A DNA stretch of 64,000 bases from Aliiglaciecola sp. 3_MG-2023 (GTDB taxonomy: Bacteria; Pseudomonadota; Gammaproteobacteria; Enterobacterales; Alteromonadaceae): contig NZ_JAUORV010000005.1 in the NCBI RefSeq assembly GCF_030548205.1, positions 1 to 64,000 on the forward strand, read 5' to 3'. This document shows, one piece after another, positions 8,673 to 17,897 of the stretch (positions within the stretch are counted from its first letter, which is position 1; every line of letters starts with the position of its first letter). The notes under the pieces are model-generated. The model did not search any database, was not told where the DNA came from, and saw only the letters and a list, made by a program, of their open reading frames with translations. A program made the translations under genes and the position numbers.

Positions 8673-11600
8673 TTAGTGGAAATCCCTGGAGGTCGTATTC
8701 AAATCTTCGAGTAAGTGACTTAAATCAGTAATTTTCCCTGCAATGATGTGGGTCACATCACCGTCACCGCGTTCCAAAATACCACTGACTTTCAGTATTT
8801 TCGATTTTAAAAAGGCTTTTTTTTGCGCCCGGGCGGTGGCTTGCCATACCACTACATTACTACAGCCGGTATCATCTTCTAAGGTCATAAAGGTGACTCC
8901 TGCTGCAGTACCTGGCGCTTGCCTTCCGATGACAACACCAATCACATTTACGACGGATTTATGCTGCTTGCCAGCTAACTGTTTTGCCGCTGTGTATTTA
9001 CCTAATTTCCCTGCGTTGCGTAATAACTTAATTGGATGATGCGTTAATGACAAACTTGTGGCGGCATAGTCTTCAACCATTTCTTCCACATCTGAGGGAG
9101 TAACATCAAATAAGAATGATTGTTCCTGTTCTCTAAACAAGGGTAGCTCGGACTCGGTTTCCATTAATGCCCAGCGTGCTTTATAACGATTTTCAGCTAA
9201 GGCTGCTAGGGCATTTGCGCTGGCTAGGGCTTCCATGTGATCTCGCTGGAGAGCTAGGTGCTTTAGTTCAACAACAGACTTATAGCCAGTGGCAGGACGC
9301 TGTTTAACCATTAACTCTGCAGCCCCTTTGGGCAGCCCTTTAACCATACGTAACCCTAAACGTATGGCAAAGGTCCCCCCATTTGCTTGTAAAATATGTT
9401 CATAATCAGATTGATTGATACAAATGGGGAGTATCTTGATGTGATGTCGCTTTGCATCCTGAATTAACTGCGCTGGGGGATAAAAGCCCATGGGCCAACT
9501 GTTTAATAGGCCGACATAAAACGCCTGAGGGTAATAGTACTTTAGCCAGGATGAAACATAGGCAAGTACCGCAAAAGAAGCAGAATGAGATTCTGGAAAT
9601 CCATATTCGCCAAAACCACATATTTGATTGAATATGCGCTGCGCATAATCTTGAGTATAACCTCGCTCAAGCATGCCATTGATGAGTTTGTGTTGGAACT
9701 GCATCAGCTGTCCATTTTTTTTCCAACTGGCCATTGCCCGCCTTAATTGGTCGGCTTCGCCACCGCTAAAACCGGCTGCCACCATGGCTAGCTGGATAAC
9801 CTGCTCCTGAAAAATGGGTACTCCCATGGTGCGGCTCAATACACCTGCTACCTCTTCCGAGGGGTATTCGATGGGCTCTTTGCCATCACGCCTACGTAAA
9901 AATGGATGCACCATATCGCCCTGAATAGGTCCTGGTCTAACGATGGCAATTTGAATAACCAAATCATAATAGGTCTTCGGTTTGAGACGAGGCAACATAC
10001 TCATTTGAGCACGAGACTCGATTTGAAAAACGCCTACGGTATCGGCTTGTTGAATCATTTTATACACTTGTGGATCATCTTCGAGTTTGGTTATTTGCGC
10101 GATGCTAAGAGCGTGTCCGTAGTGTTGTTCGATTAATTGGAAAGATTTACGAATGGCGGTGAGCATGCCTAATGCCAATACATCAACTTTCAACAGGCCA
10201 AGACTTTCTAAATCATCCTTATCCCACTGTATAACGCTTCTGTCTGCCATAGCGGCATTTTCAATAGGTACAAGCTGATATAAAGGTCCTGATGAAATAA
10301 TAAACCCGCCTACATGTTGAGATAGATGCCTGGGAAAGCCCATTATCTCATTTACCAATGTGATAAAGTGCTTACCTTTTATCGAGGCTGGATCTAAGCC
10401 TAGTTCGGCAATTTGTGCTTGCCAATTGAGGCCACTATCTCGACGGTTAATGTTCTTAATAAAAAAATCTAACTGGGTTTCATTTATACCTAGCGCCTTA
10501 CCTACTTCTCGCAATGCACTTTTAAATCGATAGCAGGATACTGTTGCCGCTATGGCCGTGCGCTCTCGTCCGTATTTAGAGTAAATATATTGAATGACCT
10601 CTTCACGCCGTTGATGCTCAAAGTCCACATCAATATCTGGGGGTTCATCTCGTTCTTTAGAAATGAAACGTTCAAATAACACATTAATTTGGCGAGGATC
10701 GACAGAAGTAATTTCTAAACAGTAACACACTACTGAATTGGCGGCTGACCCGCGACCTTGATACAAAATGTGTTGAGATTGAGCAAATTGCACGACATCG
10801 TAAATAGTGAGAAAAAAGAATTCATATTCTTGTTCCTCAATAAGCACTAGTTCTTTCTCAATAATATGCCGGATCTCAGGTTTGATGCCTTCTGGAAAAC
10901 GTTTCCTAATACCTACTTCTACCAGATCTCGGAGATGCTGTTTGGGTGTTTTTCCTTCTGGGATCAACTCTGCTGGATATTCATAACGTAATTCTCGTAA
11001 ATTAAAGTCGCACTTACGTGCAATCTCTACAGCGTTATCTAACCAAGTTCGTTTGAATAGCTTATTGAGCTTTTCCTGACTTCGTAAACTCCGCTCACTA
11101 TTGGAGACTAAGTCGCGCCCAAGCTCTGCAACCGTAGTTCGGTGCTGAATAGCATTGAGTATATGTTGTAAGGGAAGGCGACTTGGATTGTGCATCAATA
11201 CACCACCGCAAGCACAGATTGGAAGGTCAAATAGCTGACTAAGCTTCTCATAATGTGCGAGCATCACATGCTCATTGGCGGTAAGGTGACGTTGTGCAGC
11301 GATCCACAAACGGTTTTTATAGTGCTTTTTTAACCAGCTCGCCCATGGCTCGTCAACACTTAATACTCCTTTGGGCAACCATAATAGTAAGCAATGTTTG
11401 ATGGTTTTAAGATCCCACTTAGCTAAGCTATATTCCCCCTTAGGTGAGCGTCTTCGGGCATTCGTAATGATCCGGCATAGTTCCGCATAAGCCTCTCGAT
11501 TAGGGCATAACAAAACGCACTCTAAGCTGTTATCGAGCTTAAAGTAACTTCCAACGATAAGTTTAATTGCCAGTTGATGATCTTTTATTTCGGTGTAAGC

Positions 11601-11747
11601 CCTTACTACTCCCGAAACTGAGCATTCATCGGTAATTGCAATGGCTTCATAGCCTAAAAAATGGGCTTGTTGAACCAGCTCTTGAGGATGTGAAGCACCA
11701 TGCAAAAAGCTAAAATTAGATTGGCAGAATAACTCAGCGTAGGCCAT
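8673..11747 (-). CDS. dnaE2: Error-prone DNA polymerase DnaE2 (ImuC)
   Basis: 1024 residues, the usual DnaE2 length and about 130 residues shorter than replicative DnaE. It contains an N-terminal PHP domain (starts A-Y-A-E-L-F-C-Q-S-N-F-S-F-L-H-G-A-S-H-P), the polymerase palm with the P-D-I-D-V-D-F catalytic motif near residue 376, a helix-hairpin-helix region and a C-terminal OB fold. With ImuA and ImuB it performs SOS-induced translesion synthesis and mutagenesis. The gene is last in the imuA-imuB-dnaE2 operon, 35 bp after imuB. Expression should be DNA-damage inducible through the LexA box upstream of imuA. Confidence 0.95.
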   Translation of the reverse strand: MAYAELFCQSNFSFLHGASHPQELVQQAHFLGYEAIAITDECSVSGVVRAYTEIKDHQLAIKLIVGSYFKLDNSLECVLLCPNREAYAELCRIITNARRRSPKGEYSLAKWDLKTIKHCLLLWLPKGVLSVDEPWASWLKKHYKNRLWIAAQRHLTANEHVMLAHYEKLSQLFDLPICACGGVLMHNPSRLPLQHILNAIQHRTTVAELGRDLVSNSERSLRSQEKLNKLFKRTWLDNAVEIARKCDFNLRELRYEYPAELIPEGKTPKQHLRDLVEVGIRKRFPEGIKPEIRHIIEKELVLIEEQEYEFFFLTIYDVVQFAQSQHILYQGRGSAANSVVCYCLEITSVDPRQINVLFERFISKERDEPPDIDVDFEHQRREEVIQYIYSKYGRERTAIAATVSCYRFKSALREVGKALGINETQLDFFIKNINRRDSGLNWQAQIAELGLDPASIKGKHFITLVNEIMGFPRHLSQHVGGFIISSGPLYQLVPIENAAMADRSVIQWDKDDLESLGLLKVDVLALGMLTAIRKSFQLIEQHYGHALSIAQITKLEDDPQVYKMIQQADTVGVFQIESRAQMSMLPRLKPKTYYDLVIQIAIVRPGPIQGDMVHPFLRRRDGKEPIEYPSEEVAGVLSRTMGVPIFQEQVIQLAMVAAGFSGGEADQLRRAMASWKKNGQLMQFQHKLINGMLERGYTQDYAQRIFNQICGFGEYGFPESHSASFAVLAYVSSWLKYYYPQAFYVGLLNSWPMGFYPPAQLIQDAKRHHIKILPICINQSDYEHILQANGGTFAIRLGLRMVKGLPKGAAELMVKQRPATGYKSVVELKHLALQRDHMEALASANALAALAENRYKARWALMETESELPLFREQEQSFLFDVTPSDVEEMVEDYAATSLSLTHHPIKLLRNAGKLGKYTAAKQLAGKQHKSVVNVIGVVIGRQAPGTAAGVTFMTLEDDTGCSNVVVWQATARAQKKAFLKSKILKVSGILERGDGDVTHIIAGKITDLSHLLEDLNTTSRDFH

Positions 11748-11782
11748 AGGTTGCTCTCGAATTAATCTTCTTCACTCACAGC

Positions 11783-13237
11783 TTAGCTAAAAAAACCATG
11801 GGCAAACCACAGGCTTTTAGTGGTGCGATATATCCATAGCCACTGGCCATGTTGATTACGAGCGATGAAATAATCGCGGGTGATTTGTTGGTTGTCCCAC
11901 CATCCAGTACTTATGCGCTCTGGGCCATGTATGATAGATACTTTTTCCGTTAATGGCTGAGGAGTTTGTAGCATAAAGCTAGGTCGTAATGGATAGGTTG
12001 AAATCGACTTTGGTGTTACCTCTAGGTGTGGTGGTACATATTTATTCACTTTCTCGGGACGAAAGTCGTCATCTAATACCACCTGCGAAATCGCTTCCTC
12101 CCCTAGTTTGGCCTGGAGTAATGAAATTAACTGTAAATAGGTGAGAGTACCTTTACTGGCACTAAATAAATCAGCTTTATCGGGACTACGTAATTGGGTG
12201 TCAGGAGCACTTAGCTCCAGGGCAAATATGGGAGCCTGTAAAACCAAGTTGTCTAATTTTAAGGTGCTGAGATTCGTCCATTTGTCGGCGAGATACTCTC
12301 CTTGGGCTGATCCTACTTCTAGTGTCAGTGTTCTATTATCCCTTTGATATAATGTAAAAATAATTTTTTGAGTAAGTAAATCGCGGATTTTTAAAAACTG
12401 TTCTAATGCTGCTAACAACTGTCTCATTGGCGATAGCAGAGTGTCTGTGTGACTTATTTCGTAGAGTAGCTCTAGATAACGTTGAAACTTCGATTGGGGG
12501 TGATAAAAATCCACTGAATGGTGAAATTCACCACTTAGCCTACCCAAGTATGTCACTAAATCTATGTCAAACCGTTTGGCGACATCTTTTAGGGGCAACG
12601 CCATCAAATCTGCAAGATTATGGATACCCACTCGGGCTAATTTGCTAACGCTTTTCTTATCTAGCTCAGAGTCCGTTAGTTGTCGTATACCAATTTGATG
12701 TTGCAGCATAGGCAGATGATCACTGACCTGATTCCATGCTGTACGGGCGAGGATCCTCGCTGCATAAGGGGATTGTCCGCTGGCGTAATAATAGGTTACC
12801 TGAAAGTCTTTTAGTTGGTTCTTAATAACCCGCCAGTAACCATTTAGCCCATTATATAGCATCAGCATATTGTGGATCCGTAACAACAGACCATTCGGTG
12901 GAAAAAGACTGATATCTGAGGTCACTAAGTACAAATGTTCGGCTATCTCAACTAATTTTTTTTGTTCAACATCTCTTTTATAAGGCAATACCTGTAAATG
13001 TTGATCTAGTGCGGCGGCAGTTCCCAATCCCATTCCCATGCGGATACCTGCATCAATAGCAGCTTGATTTAACTGCAATACGCAATTTGACTGATGATGC
13101 AATATAACTAGTGCATGTTGAGTGCTCATTTGCGGGTTAGTGCCTTCAGCAGACGGTTCCTGAGACAAGGAGATCCCATGACATAGGCTGTCCAACTGCA
13201 AATGCGGAAAGTGTAAATATAACCAAAGGGGCTGCAT
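11783..13237 (-). CDS. imuB: ImuB, Y-family polymerase-like mutagenesis protein
   Basis: 484 residues from the ATG at 13237; the longer frame from 13273 overlaps imuA and lacks family similarity in its first 12 residues. It begins W-L-Y-L-H-F-P-H-L-Q-L-D, the N-terminus typical of ImuB. The family keeps the Y-family fold but has lost catalytic acidic residues, and acts as the adaptor linking DnaE2 and the beta clamp. The gene starts 1 nt after the imuA stop codon, so translation is probably coupled. The C-terminus carries the conserved aromatic region G-P-E-R-I-S-T-G-W-W and R-D-Y-F-I-A-R. Confidence 0.92.
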   Translation of the reverse strand: MQPLWLYLHFPHLQLDSLCHGISLSQEPSAEGTNPQMSTQHALVILHHQSNCVLQLNQAAIDAGIRMGMGLGTAAALDQHLQVLPYKRDVEQKKLVEIAEHLYLVTSDISLFPPNGLLLRIHNMLMLYNGLNGYWRVIKNQLKDFQVTYYYASGQSPYAARILARTAWNQVSDHLPMLQHQIGIRQLTDSELDKKSVSKLARVGIHNLADLMALPLKDVAKRFDIDLVTYLGRLSGEFHHSVDFYHPQSKFQRYLELLYEISHTDTLLSPMRQLLAALEQFLKIRDLLTQKIIFTLYQRDNRTLTLEVGSAQGEYLADKWTNLSTLKLDNLVLQAPIFALELSAPDTQLRSPDKADLFSASKGTLTYLQLISLLQAKLGEEAISQVVLDDDFRPEKVNKYVPPHLEVTPKSISTYPLRPSFMLQTPQPLTEKVSIIHGPERISTGWWDNQQITRDYFIARNQHGQWLWIYRTTKSLWFAHGFFS

Positions 13238-13238
13238 A

Positions 13239-13919
13239 TTAACTGACTTTCGCCTGCGGGAATGACAGCACATTACTGGCGCGTTGACTGAGGGCCAATT
13301 CGGGCCAAGTGTGAGTCATATTGATATTGAAGGGCTGGGCTGGCCAACCGCCCTTACGTTTGGTTATTTGTACTGCAACTCCCTGTTCATGGGCATTGAG
13401 TTTCATTGCTAAGCTGACGGGCAATGATAAGCTTACTTGTCGACTTTGCCGCAGCACAAAATGCAAAGCGTCACCTTGTTCTGCAGCCAGTTGCAAACGT
13501 TTGGTTTGGGCTATTTCAAGCTGTTGATGCCACATTAGCACACTATGACAGCAGCCGCTTTTAAGGCACTGTTCGGCGCTCCAAAGGGCGTGCTCTGCAG
13601 AATTAGGTTGTACAATTAACACTTGCTCAAGGCTGAGCCCAAAGTGCGCTAACATTTCACCGTTAATTTGCATTGGGGCTGCAATAAATACCAACAAGCG
13701 TTTGTGTTGCTGACGATATCGCAAAGCAGGCAATAACAAGCGTAACTCGCCAATCCCTATGGGAGTATGGATATCAATCATTCCCGATTGTGGGAAACCA
13801 CCTTGAAGTGCATCATCAAGTTCAACATAACCGGTACTATTAGAGGTTAGGCAGTGTTCTTGTTGATTACCTTGCCAGACTAAGCGTTTATTTTTTAAGT
13901 GTTCCAATAGTGTATTCAT
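13239..13919 (-). CDS. imuA: ImuA, RecA/SulA-like SOS mutagenesis protein
   Basis: 226 residues. The protein resembles a reduced RecA core: the segment Y-V-E-L-D-D-A-L-Q-G-G-F-P-Q-S-G-M-I-D corresponds to the RecA L-D-x-x-L-x-G-G-x-P-x-G start, but the Walker A is eroded (G-I-G-E-L-R). The C-terminal half holds G-A-L/V-H-F-V-L-R-x-S-like residues and a K-R-K-G-G-W-P motif. ImuA is the first gene of the imuAB-dnaE2 cassette, and its role includes modulating RecA and polymerase access during translesion synthesis. The start lies 50 bp downstream of a perfect LexA box on the same strand. Confidence 0.9.
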   Translation of the reverse strand: MNTLLEHLKNKRLVWQGNQQEHCLTSNSTGYVELDDALQGGFPQSGMIDIHTPIGIGELRLLLPALRYRQQHKRLLVFIAAPMQINGEMLAHFGLSLEQVLIVQPNSAEHALWSAEQCLKSGCCHSVLMWHQQLEIAQTKRLQLAAEQGDALHFVLRQSRQVSLSLPVSLAMKLNAHEQGVAVQITKRKGGWPAQPFNINMTHTWPELALSQRASNVLSFPQAKVS

Positions 13920-13969
13920 AAATAACCTAAACTCCGGATAATTCGCGCCGAATAAATGAGCAGATAATA

Positions 13970-14013
13970 TACTGTATTTATGTACAGTATATTGATCAAT
14001 TTCAGAGATGCAA
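13970..14013 (-). promoter_or_regulatory. LexA (SOS) box and promoter of imuA-imuB-dnaE2
   Basis: A perfect CTGT-N8-ACAG element lies at 13972-13987, extended on both sides to a 20-bp palindrome-like box (13970-13989) close to the enterobacterial LexA consensus. On the minus strand a TTGCAT -35 (14008-14013) and a TATACT -10 (13986-13991) are separated by 16 bp, with the -10 overlapping the box. Repression by LexA and induction after DNA damage are therefore expected for the imu operon. Confidence 0.9.
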
Positions 14014-14085
14014 GTTTTGCGGTAACTTGAGGGAATAGTTAGTATGATGAACCCCGGTAATACCGAAAAGCATAAAAGGTAGGTT

Positions 14086-14553
14086 ATGAATTATTGGTTA
14101 TTTAAGAGTGAGCCGGATGCATTTAGCATCGATGATTTAGCGAATAAACCTAATCAAACAGAGCATTGGGATGGTATTCGAAATTATCAGGCGCGTAATT
14201 TTTTACGGGATAAAGTGCAACTCGGTGATCAGGTATTCATATATCACTCTAGCTGTAAAAACGTTGGAATCGCAGGTTTAGCTGAAGTGGTAAAAGAGTC
14301 TTATCCCGATCATACCCAGTTTGACCCAGAGTCAAAATATTATGATCCCAAATCAGACCCTGAAAATCCCAGATGGTATATGGTCGATGTTAAATTCGTC
14401 AAAAAATTCAAACATGTACTGAGTTTAAAAAGCATAAAAGCAATGCCGCAAATACAACAGATTGGTCTGGTCAAAAAAGGCCATCGCTTGTCTATTATGC
14501 CAGTGGATCCAGAGGAATTTGCTTATTTGCTTAAAGAGTGTAACAAGCTTTAA
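14086..14553 (+). CDS. EVE domain protein (thymocyte nuclear protein-like)
   Basis: 155 residues forming one EVE domain (PUA-like superfamily, related to YTH domains). Visible family features are the opening Y-W-L-F-K-S-E-P, the W-D-G-I-R-N-Y-Q-A-R-N-F-L segment, the Y-H-S-S motif that lines the base-binding cage, and the W-Y-M-V-D-V-K-F strand. EVE proteins bind modified bases in nucleic acid; the bacterial role is not established. The gene is divergent from imuA, and the LexA box lies in the shared 166-bp region about 100 bp upstream of this start. Damage control of this gene is possible but not shown. Confidence 0.88.
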   Translation: MNYWLFKSEPDAFSIDDLANKPNQTEHWDGIRNYQARNFLRDKVQLGDQVFIYHSSCKNVGIAGLAEVVKESYPDHTQFDPESKYYDPKSDPENPRWYMVDVKFVKKFKHVLSLKSIKAMPQIQQIGLVKKGHRLSIMPVDPEEFAYLLKECNKL

Positions 14554-14565
14554 TCCAAAATTGAT

Positions 14566-14593
14566 TGCAGAGCATTGAAGCTCTGCATATTTT
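14566..14593. terminator. Hairpin terminator between convergent genes
   Basis: An 8-bp perfect stem, TGCAGAGC (14566-14573) with GCTCTGCA (14580-14587), encloses a 6-nt loop and is followed by TATTTT. It lies between the end of the EVE gene and the end of the DUF885 gene, so it can serve both strands, although the U tract is short. Confidence 0.6.
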
Positions 14594-14598
14594 GCTAT

Positions 14599-16356
14599 TT
14601 ATAATGCTTTTTGTTGTTCAATAAATAGAGCGATATTTTCTCTAAGAACTGACAATGGAATAGAGCCATATTCCAACACCGCATCATGAAAAGCGCGTAA
14701 ATCAAACTTATCCCCAAGGGCTTCTTCTGCTTCAGCTCGTAACTTTTTAATCTCCAACTCGCCAATTTTATAGGCTAGGGCCTGTGCCGGCCAAGAGATA
14801 TAACGATCGATTTCCGTGGTCACATTGTGCTCTGACAATGCTGTATTTTCTAGCATATAGTCCAAAGCCTGCTGTCGTGTCCAACCCTTCATGTGCATCC
14901 CAGTATCAACCACTAAACGACACGCGCGCCACATTTCATAACTTAAGCGTCCAAATTCTTCATAAGGAGTTTGATAAATACCCACTTCTTTACCCAAAAA
15001 TTCAGAATACAAACCCCAGCCTTCACCAAATGCCGAAATATAGGTGTAACGGCGTACATTAGGTAAGTTCTGCATCTCTGACGCGAGTGAAATTTGTAAA
15101 TGGTGGCCGGGAACCGCTTCATGCATTGTTAAGGCGGGAATAGCATATAAAGGTCGTTTATCTAATGCGTAGGTGTTTACCCAATAATAACCTGGCTCAT
15201 CATCACGCCTAGGTGAAACATACCTACCAGTAGTGTATTTCGGTGCAATGGCATCGGGAACCGGTGCAACACCGTAAGGTGTGCGAGGGAGTTTGTAAAA
15301 CAGCTTGGGTAACTTTGCATCCATGCGTTTAGCTACATAAGACGCGTGCTTCAACAATTCTTCAGGAGTTTTAGCATAAAATTGCGGATCTGTACGTAAG
15401 AATTCAATAAACTCATTGATACTCCCCTGAAAGTCTAGCTCATCAACAATGTCCTGCATTTGAGCGCGTATGCGCGCCACTTCGGTTAACCCTAGCTGGT
15501 GGATATCATCCACTGAAAGATCTGTAGTGGTATAGTATTGGGCACGATTTTGATACATCTTTTCGCCGTTAGGCCAGGTTTTAGAAGCAACATCTGATTT
15601 AGCATTAGGAATATAATCGGTGACCAAAAAGTCGTAAAAGCTTTGATAAGCGCCCATCACATCTCGTTTGATAACTTCCTTGGCTTCTATTATTAATGCT
15701 CGCTTCTGAGCTTCAGTGGCATTGCTATCATCGATTTTTAAGAATGGACTATAAAAAGTATTATCTTCAACTTTCCCACTGAAAAAACTTTCAACAGACT
15801 TTTCAAAACCTAGCATAACCGCTTTAGGTTGCACCATTCCCACTTCCATTCCTTTTTTCATCCACGCAATTTGCTGGGCGAAATAAGCTGGGATTTGATC
15901 AAGCCTAGTGAGGTAATTTTGATAGTCCTTCACATTAGCGAATCGACTCGAGCGTGGAAGTCCAGCCATTGCACTATGAAACCCATACTCTGAGGTTAGC
16001 GGAACATAATGTGCTTTGAAGTGATATTCATCGACATAATTTTGTATCCGATAACGTTGCATCAGCAGGTTAATTTGATCTGTTCGCGGTAACTGTTCTT
16101 GGTTTATGTTATCTAGTTTATGTAAGAAACTTTCGAACTGATCATTTTGCCTGGCGAGCCCTTCAGGGGAAATGTCGGCAAGTTGATCATCGAAGTCATG
16201 TACGCCTTGAGAGCTAGCATAAACAGGAGATATGGAGAGTTCGTATTGCCAAATATTGTCCATTAATTTGGTCAATTTTTGTTGTTCGGATGCCGTTGCT
16301 GGAAGGCATAAAAACAGCAAGAAAAATATCGTCATTCTGCTCAACGGGATATGCAT
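14599..16356 (-). CDS. DUF885 family exported peptidase-like protein
   Basis: 585 residues from the ATG at 16356, chosen because AGGAAAG lies about 9 nt upstream; an in-frame start 36 nt earlier lacks one. A signal peptide (about 1-24, ending A-T-A-S-E) predicts export. The rest matches DUF885 (PF05960), a gluzincin-like family with the motif H-E-A-V-P-G-H-H-L-Q and a later E-G-W-G-L-Y-S-E. These are the expected metal-binding and active-site residues of an HExxH-related metallopeptidase. The substrate is unknown. It is convergent with the EVE gene and not obviously part of an operon. Confidence 0.85.
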   Translation of the reverse strand: MHIPLSRMTIFFLLFLCLPATASEQQKLTKLMDNIWQYELSISPVYASSQGVHDFDDQLADISPEGLARQNDQFESFLHKLDNINQEQLPRTDQINLLMQRYRIQNYVDEYHFKAHYVPLTSEYGFHSAMAGLPRSSRFANVKDYQNYLTRLDQIPAYFAQQIAWMKKGMEVGMVQPKAVMLGFEKSVESFFSGKVEDNTFYSPFLKIDDSNATEAQKRALIIEAKEVIKRDVMGAYQSFYDFLVTDYIPNAKSDVASKTWPNGEKMYQNRAQYYTTTDLSVDDIHQLGLTEVARIRAQMQDIVDELDFQGSINEFIEFLRTDPQFYAKTPEELLKHASYVAKRMDAKLPKLFYKLPRTPYGVAPVPDAIAPKYTTGRYVSPRRDDEPGYYWVNTYALDKRPLYAIPALTMHEAVPGHHLQISLASEMQNLPNVRRYTYISAFGEGWGLYSEFLGKEVGIYQTPYEEFGRLSYEMWRACRLVVDTGMHMKGWTRQQALDYMLENTALSEHNVTTEIDRYISWPAQALAYKIGELEIKKLRAEAEEALGDKFDLRAFHDAVLEYGSIPLSVLRENIALFIEQQKAL

Positions 16357-16466
16357 TTGGGGTTCTTTCCTATTTATTTGGGCAACGCCCACAACTATAA
16401 CGTTTCTAACACAAATTGTACTGAAACTATCAATTTACAGCTTACTGTATGGGGTACAGAAAAGTA

Positions 16467-16790
16467 CTAATTTTTAGGAGTATAAATGGGACTAGGAAAG
16501 GCCGTTACTTTATCTGATAGTTCAGTAATCTTTGCCGTGCCTTGTTTCTTCACTTCATCAATTCTTAACACACTGTGCATTGGGATATAGGTGTGCTTTA
16601 CATCGGCAAATTCAGTTTTTAACTTTTCATGACTTGGATCTAATACCAGTGTTGTATGGGTATCCCAGACAAAATCGCCAATCTCCACAAAACCAAACAT
16701 ACTGCCCTGACTGACTTCTCGTACGTAAACTTCATAACGTTCACCATTACTAACAAACTGTACACGAAATAAAGGATTTTTGGCTGTCAT
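16467..16790 (-). CDS. DUF1820 family protein
   Basis: 107 residues from the ATG at 16790; a GTG nine bases upstream has no ribosome-binding sequence. It is a single small domain beginning P-L-F-R-V-Q-F and containing the conserved G-F-V-E-I-G-D-F-V-W-D and V-L-D-P-S-x-E-K-L-K-x-E-F segments, then Y-I-P-M-H-S-V-L-R-I-D-E-V. These match DUF1820, a gammaproteobacterial family of unknown function with no visible membrane segment. Conservation across many aquatic gammaproteobacteria suggests a housekeeping cytoplasmic role. Neighbours give no clue. Confidence 0.82.
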   Translation of the reverse strand: MTAKNPLFRVQFVSNGERYEVYVREVSQGSMFGFVEIGDFVWDTHTTLVLDPSHEKLKTEFADVKHTYIPMHSVLRIDEVKKQGTAKITELSDKVTAFPSPIYTPKN

Positions 16791-16929
16791 ATTACTCACT
16801 TTAAGATGTTAAAACCGGCCTGAATTCTAACGATAACTGAGACAATCGCCAAGTGAAATCCGCCCCCTAATCACAAAACTATTAAGGTTCTTACGGATTA
16901 ATCCAATAAGTCAGCCAGACAGACACTCA

Positions 16930-17499
16930 TTAAGGTTTTAGGGGGCCCAAAATAGCTTGTGTTGCTAGCATGAGTTCATCTGTGTCACCGGCTAGAATTC
17001 CGTTAACTGCAAACCCTTGCACGTAGCTGCATAGTTGCAACCCGGTAGACTCAATGTTGATATCTTGTCTAATCTCGCCGAGCTTTTGAGCTTTTTCCAA
17101 GCATCCAATAAAATCAATCTGTAAGCGATCTAGATAATGCCTGCCAATATCTCGAATTTTTAAATCATCAAATCCCAACTCGGTGATAATGTTGATTAAC
17201 AAGCAACCTCGACCTTTAACCAAATCGATGTAATCTGTAAAAAAACCATGAATAGAGAGCATGCCTTGATTGTGCTCTAAGTGTGAAATGGCTTTTGCCA
17301 AATGTTGCTCTTGATAATGGGCAAGTACGATGTATAAGAACTGCTGTTTAGAACCAAATTCAATATAAAACCCACGACGATTGAAATCGGTTCTAGCGAT
17401 AATTTCATCCATAGCCGCACCGTGATAACCATGTTCCAAGAACACAGCAATTGCTTGCTCAAGCACTTCTTCTACATTGTATAAGGCCTTGCGGGGCAT
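16930..17499 (-). CDS. TetR/AcrR family transcriptional regulator
   Basis: 189 residues. The N-terminal helix-turn-helix is typical of TetR regulators (A-I-A-V-F-L-E-H-G-Y-H-G-A-A-M-D-E-I, then R-R-G-F-Y-I-E-F-G-S-K-Q-Q-F-L at about 37-51). The C-terminal ligand-binding part has the C-L-L-I-N region seen in the YxaF/AcuR-like subgroup (TetR_C). The ligand and targets are unknown. There is no adjacent divergent gene: upstream lies a REP array and downstream the DUF1820 gene, so any regulated operon is either elsewhere or the regulator acts only on itself. Confidence 0.85.
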   Translation of the reverse strand: MPRKALYNVEEVLEQAIAVFLEHGYHGAAMDEIIARTDFNRRGFYIEFGSKQQFLYIVLAHYQEQHLAKAISHLEHNQGMLSIHGFFTDYIDLVKGRGCLLINIITELGFDDLKIRDIGRHYLDRLQIDFIGCLEKAQKLGEIRQDINIESTGLQLCSYVQGFAVNGILAGDTDELMLATQAILGPLKP

Positions 17500-17600
17500 A
17501 TTAATTTGCTCAAATAATAAAGAATAGGTGTTCTTTATAGACTAGCTGAGAAATTATTAGTGTCAAGGAATCTTCTTATGGGAACGTAAACAGATAAACC

Positions 17601-17870
17601 GTAGCAGGGACTTTAGTCCCTGAGGTCTATTTGAATTGCGCTAGCATCAATACCAGCCTACAAGGTAATTTGTAGCAGGGACTTGAGTCCCTGAGGTCTA
17701 TTTGAATTGTGCAGGCATCAAAACCAGCCTACAAGGCAATTTGTAGCAGGGACTTTAGTCCCTGAAATCTATTTAAATTACGCTAGCATCAATACCAGCT
17801 TACAAGGTAATTTGTAGCAGGGACTTGAGTCCCTGAAATCCATTTGAATTACGCTGGAATAGATACCAAC
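17601..17870 (+). repeat. REP/BIME-type tandem array, four 71-bp units
   Basis: GTAG elements start at 17601, 17672, 17743 and 17814, an exact 71-bp period. Each is followed by the 7-bp stem CAGGGAC / GTCCCTG around a loop that alternates TTTA, TTGA, TTTA, TTGA. Each unit ends with an inverted element whose complement is GTAGGCTGGT (GTAGG lost in the last unit). The array fills the gap between the TetR gene and slmA and contains no ORF. It is the same element family as at 108, 21205 and 39008, with different stem bases. Confidence 0.85.
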
Positions 17871-17897
17871 AGAAATAACAAAACTATTGAAACGAAC

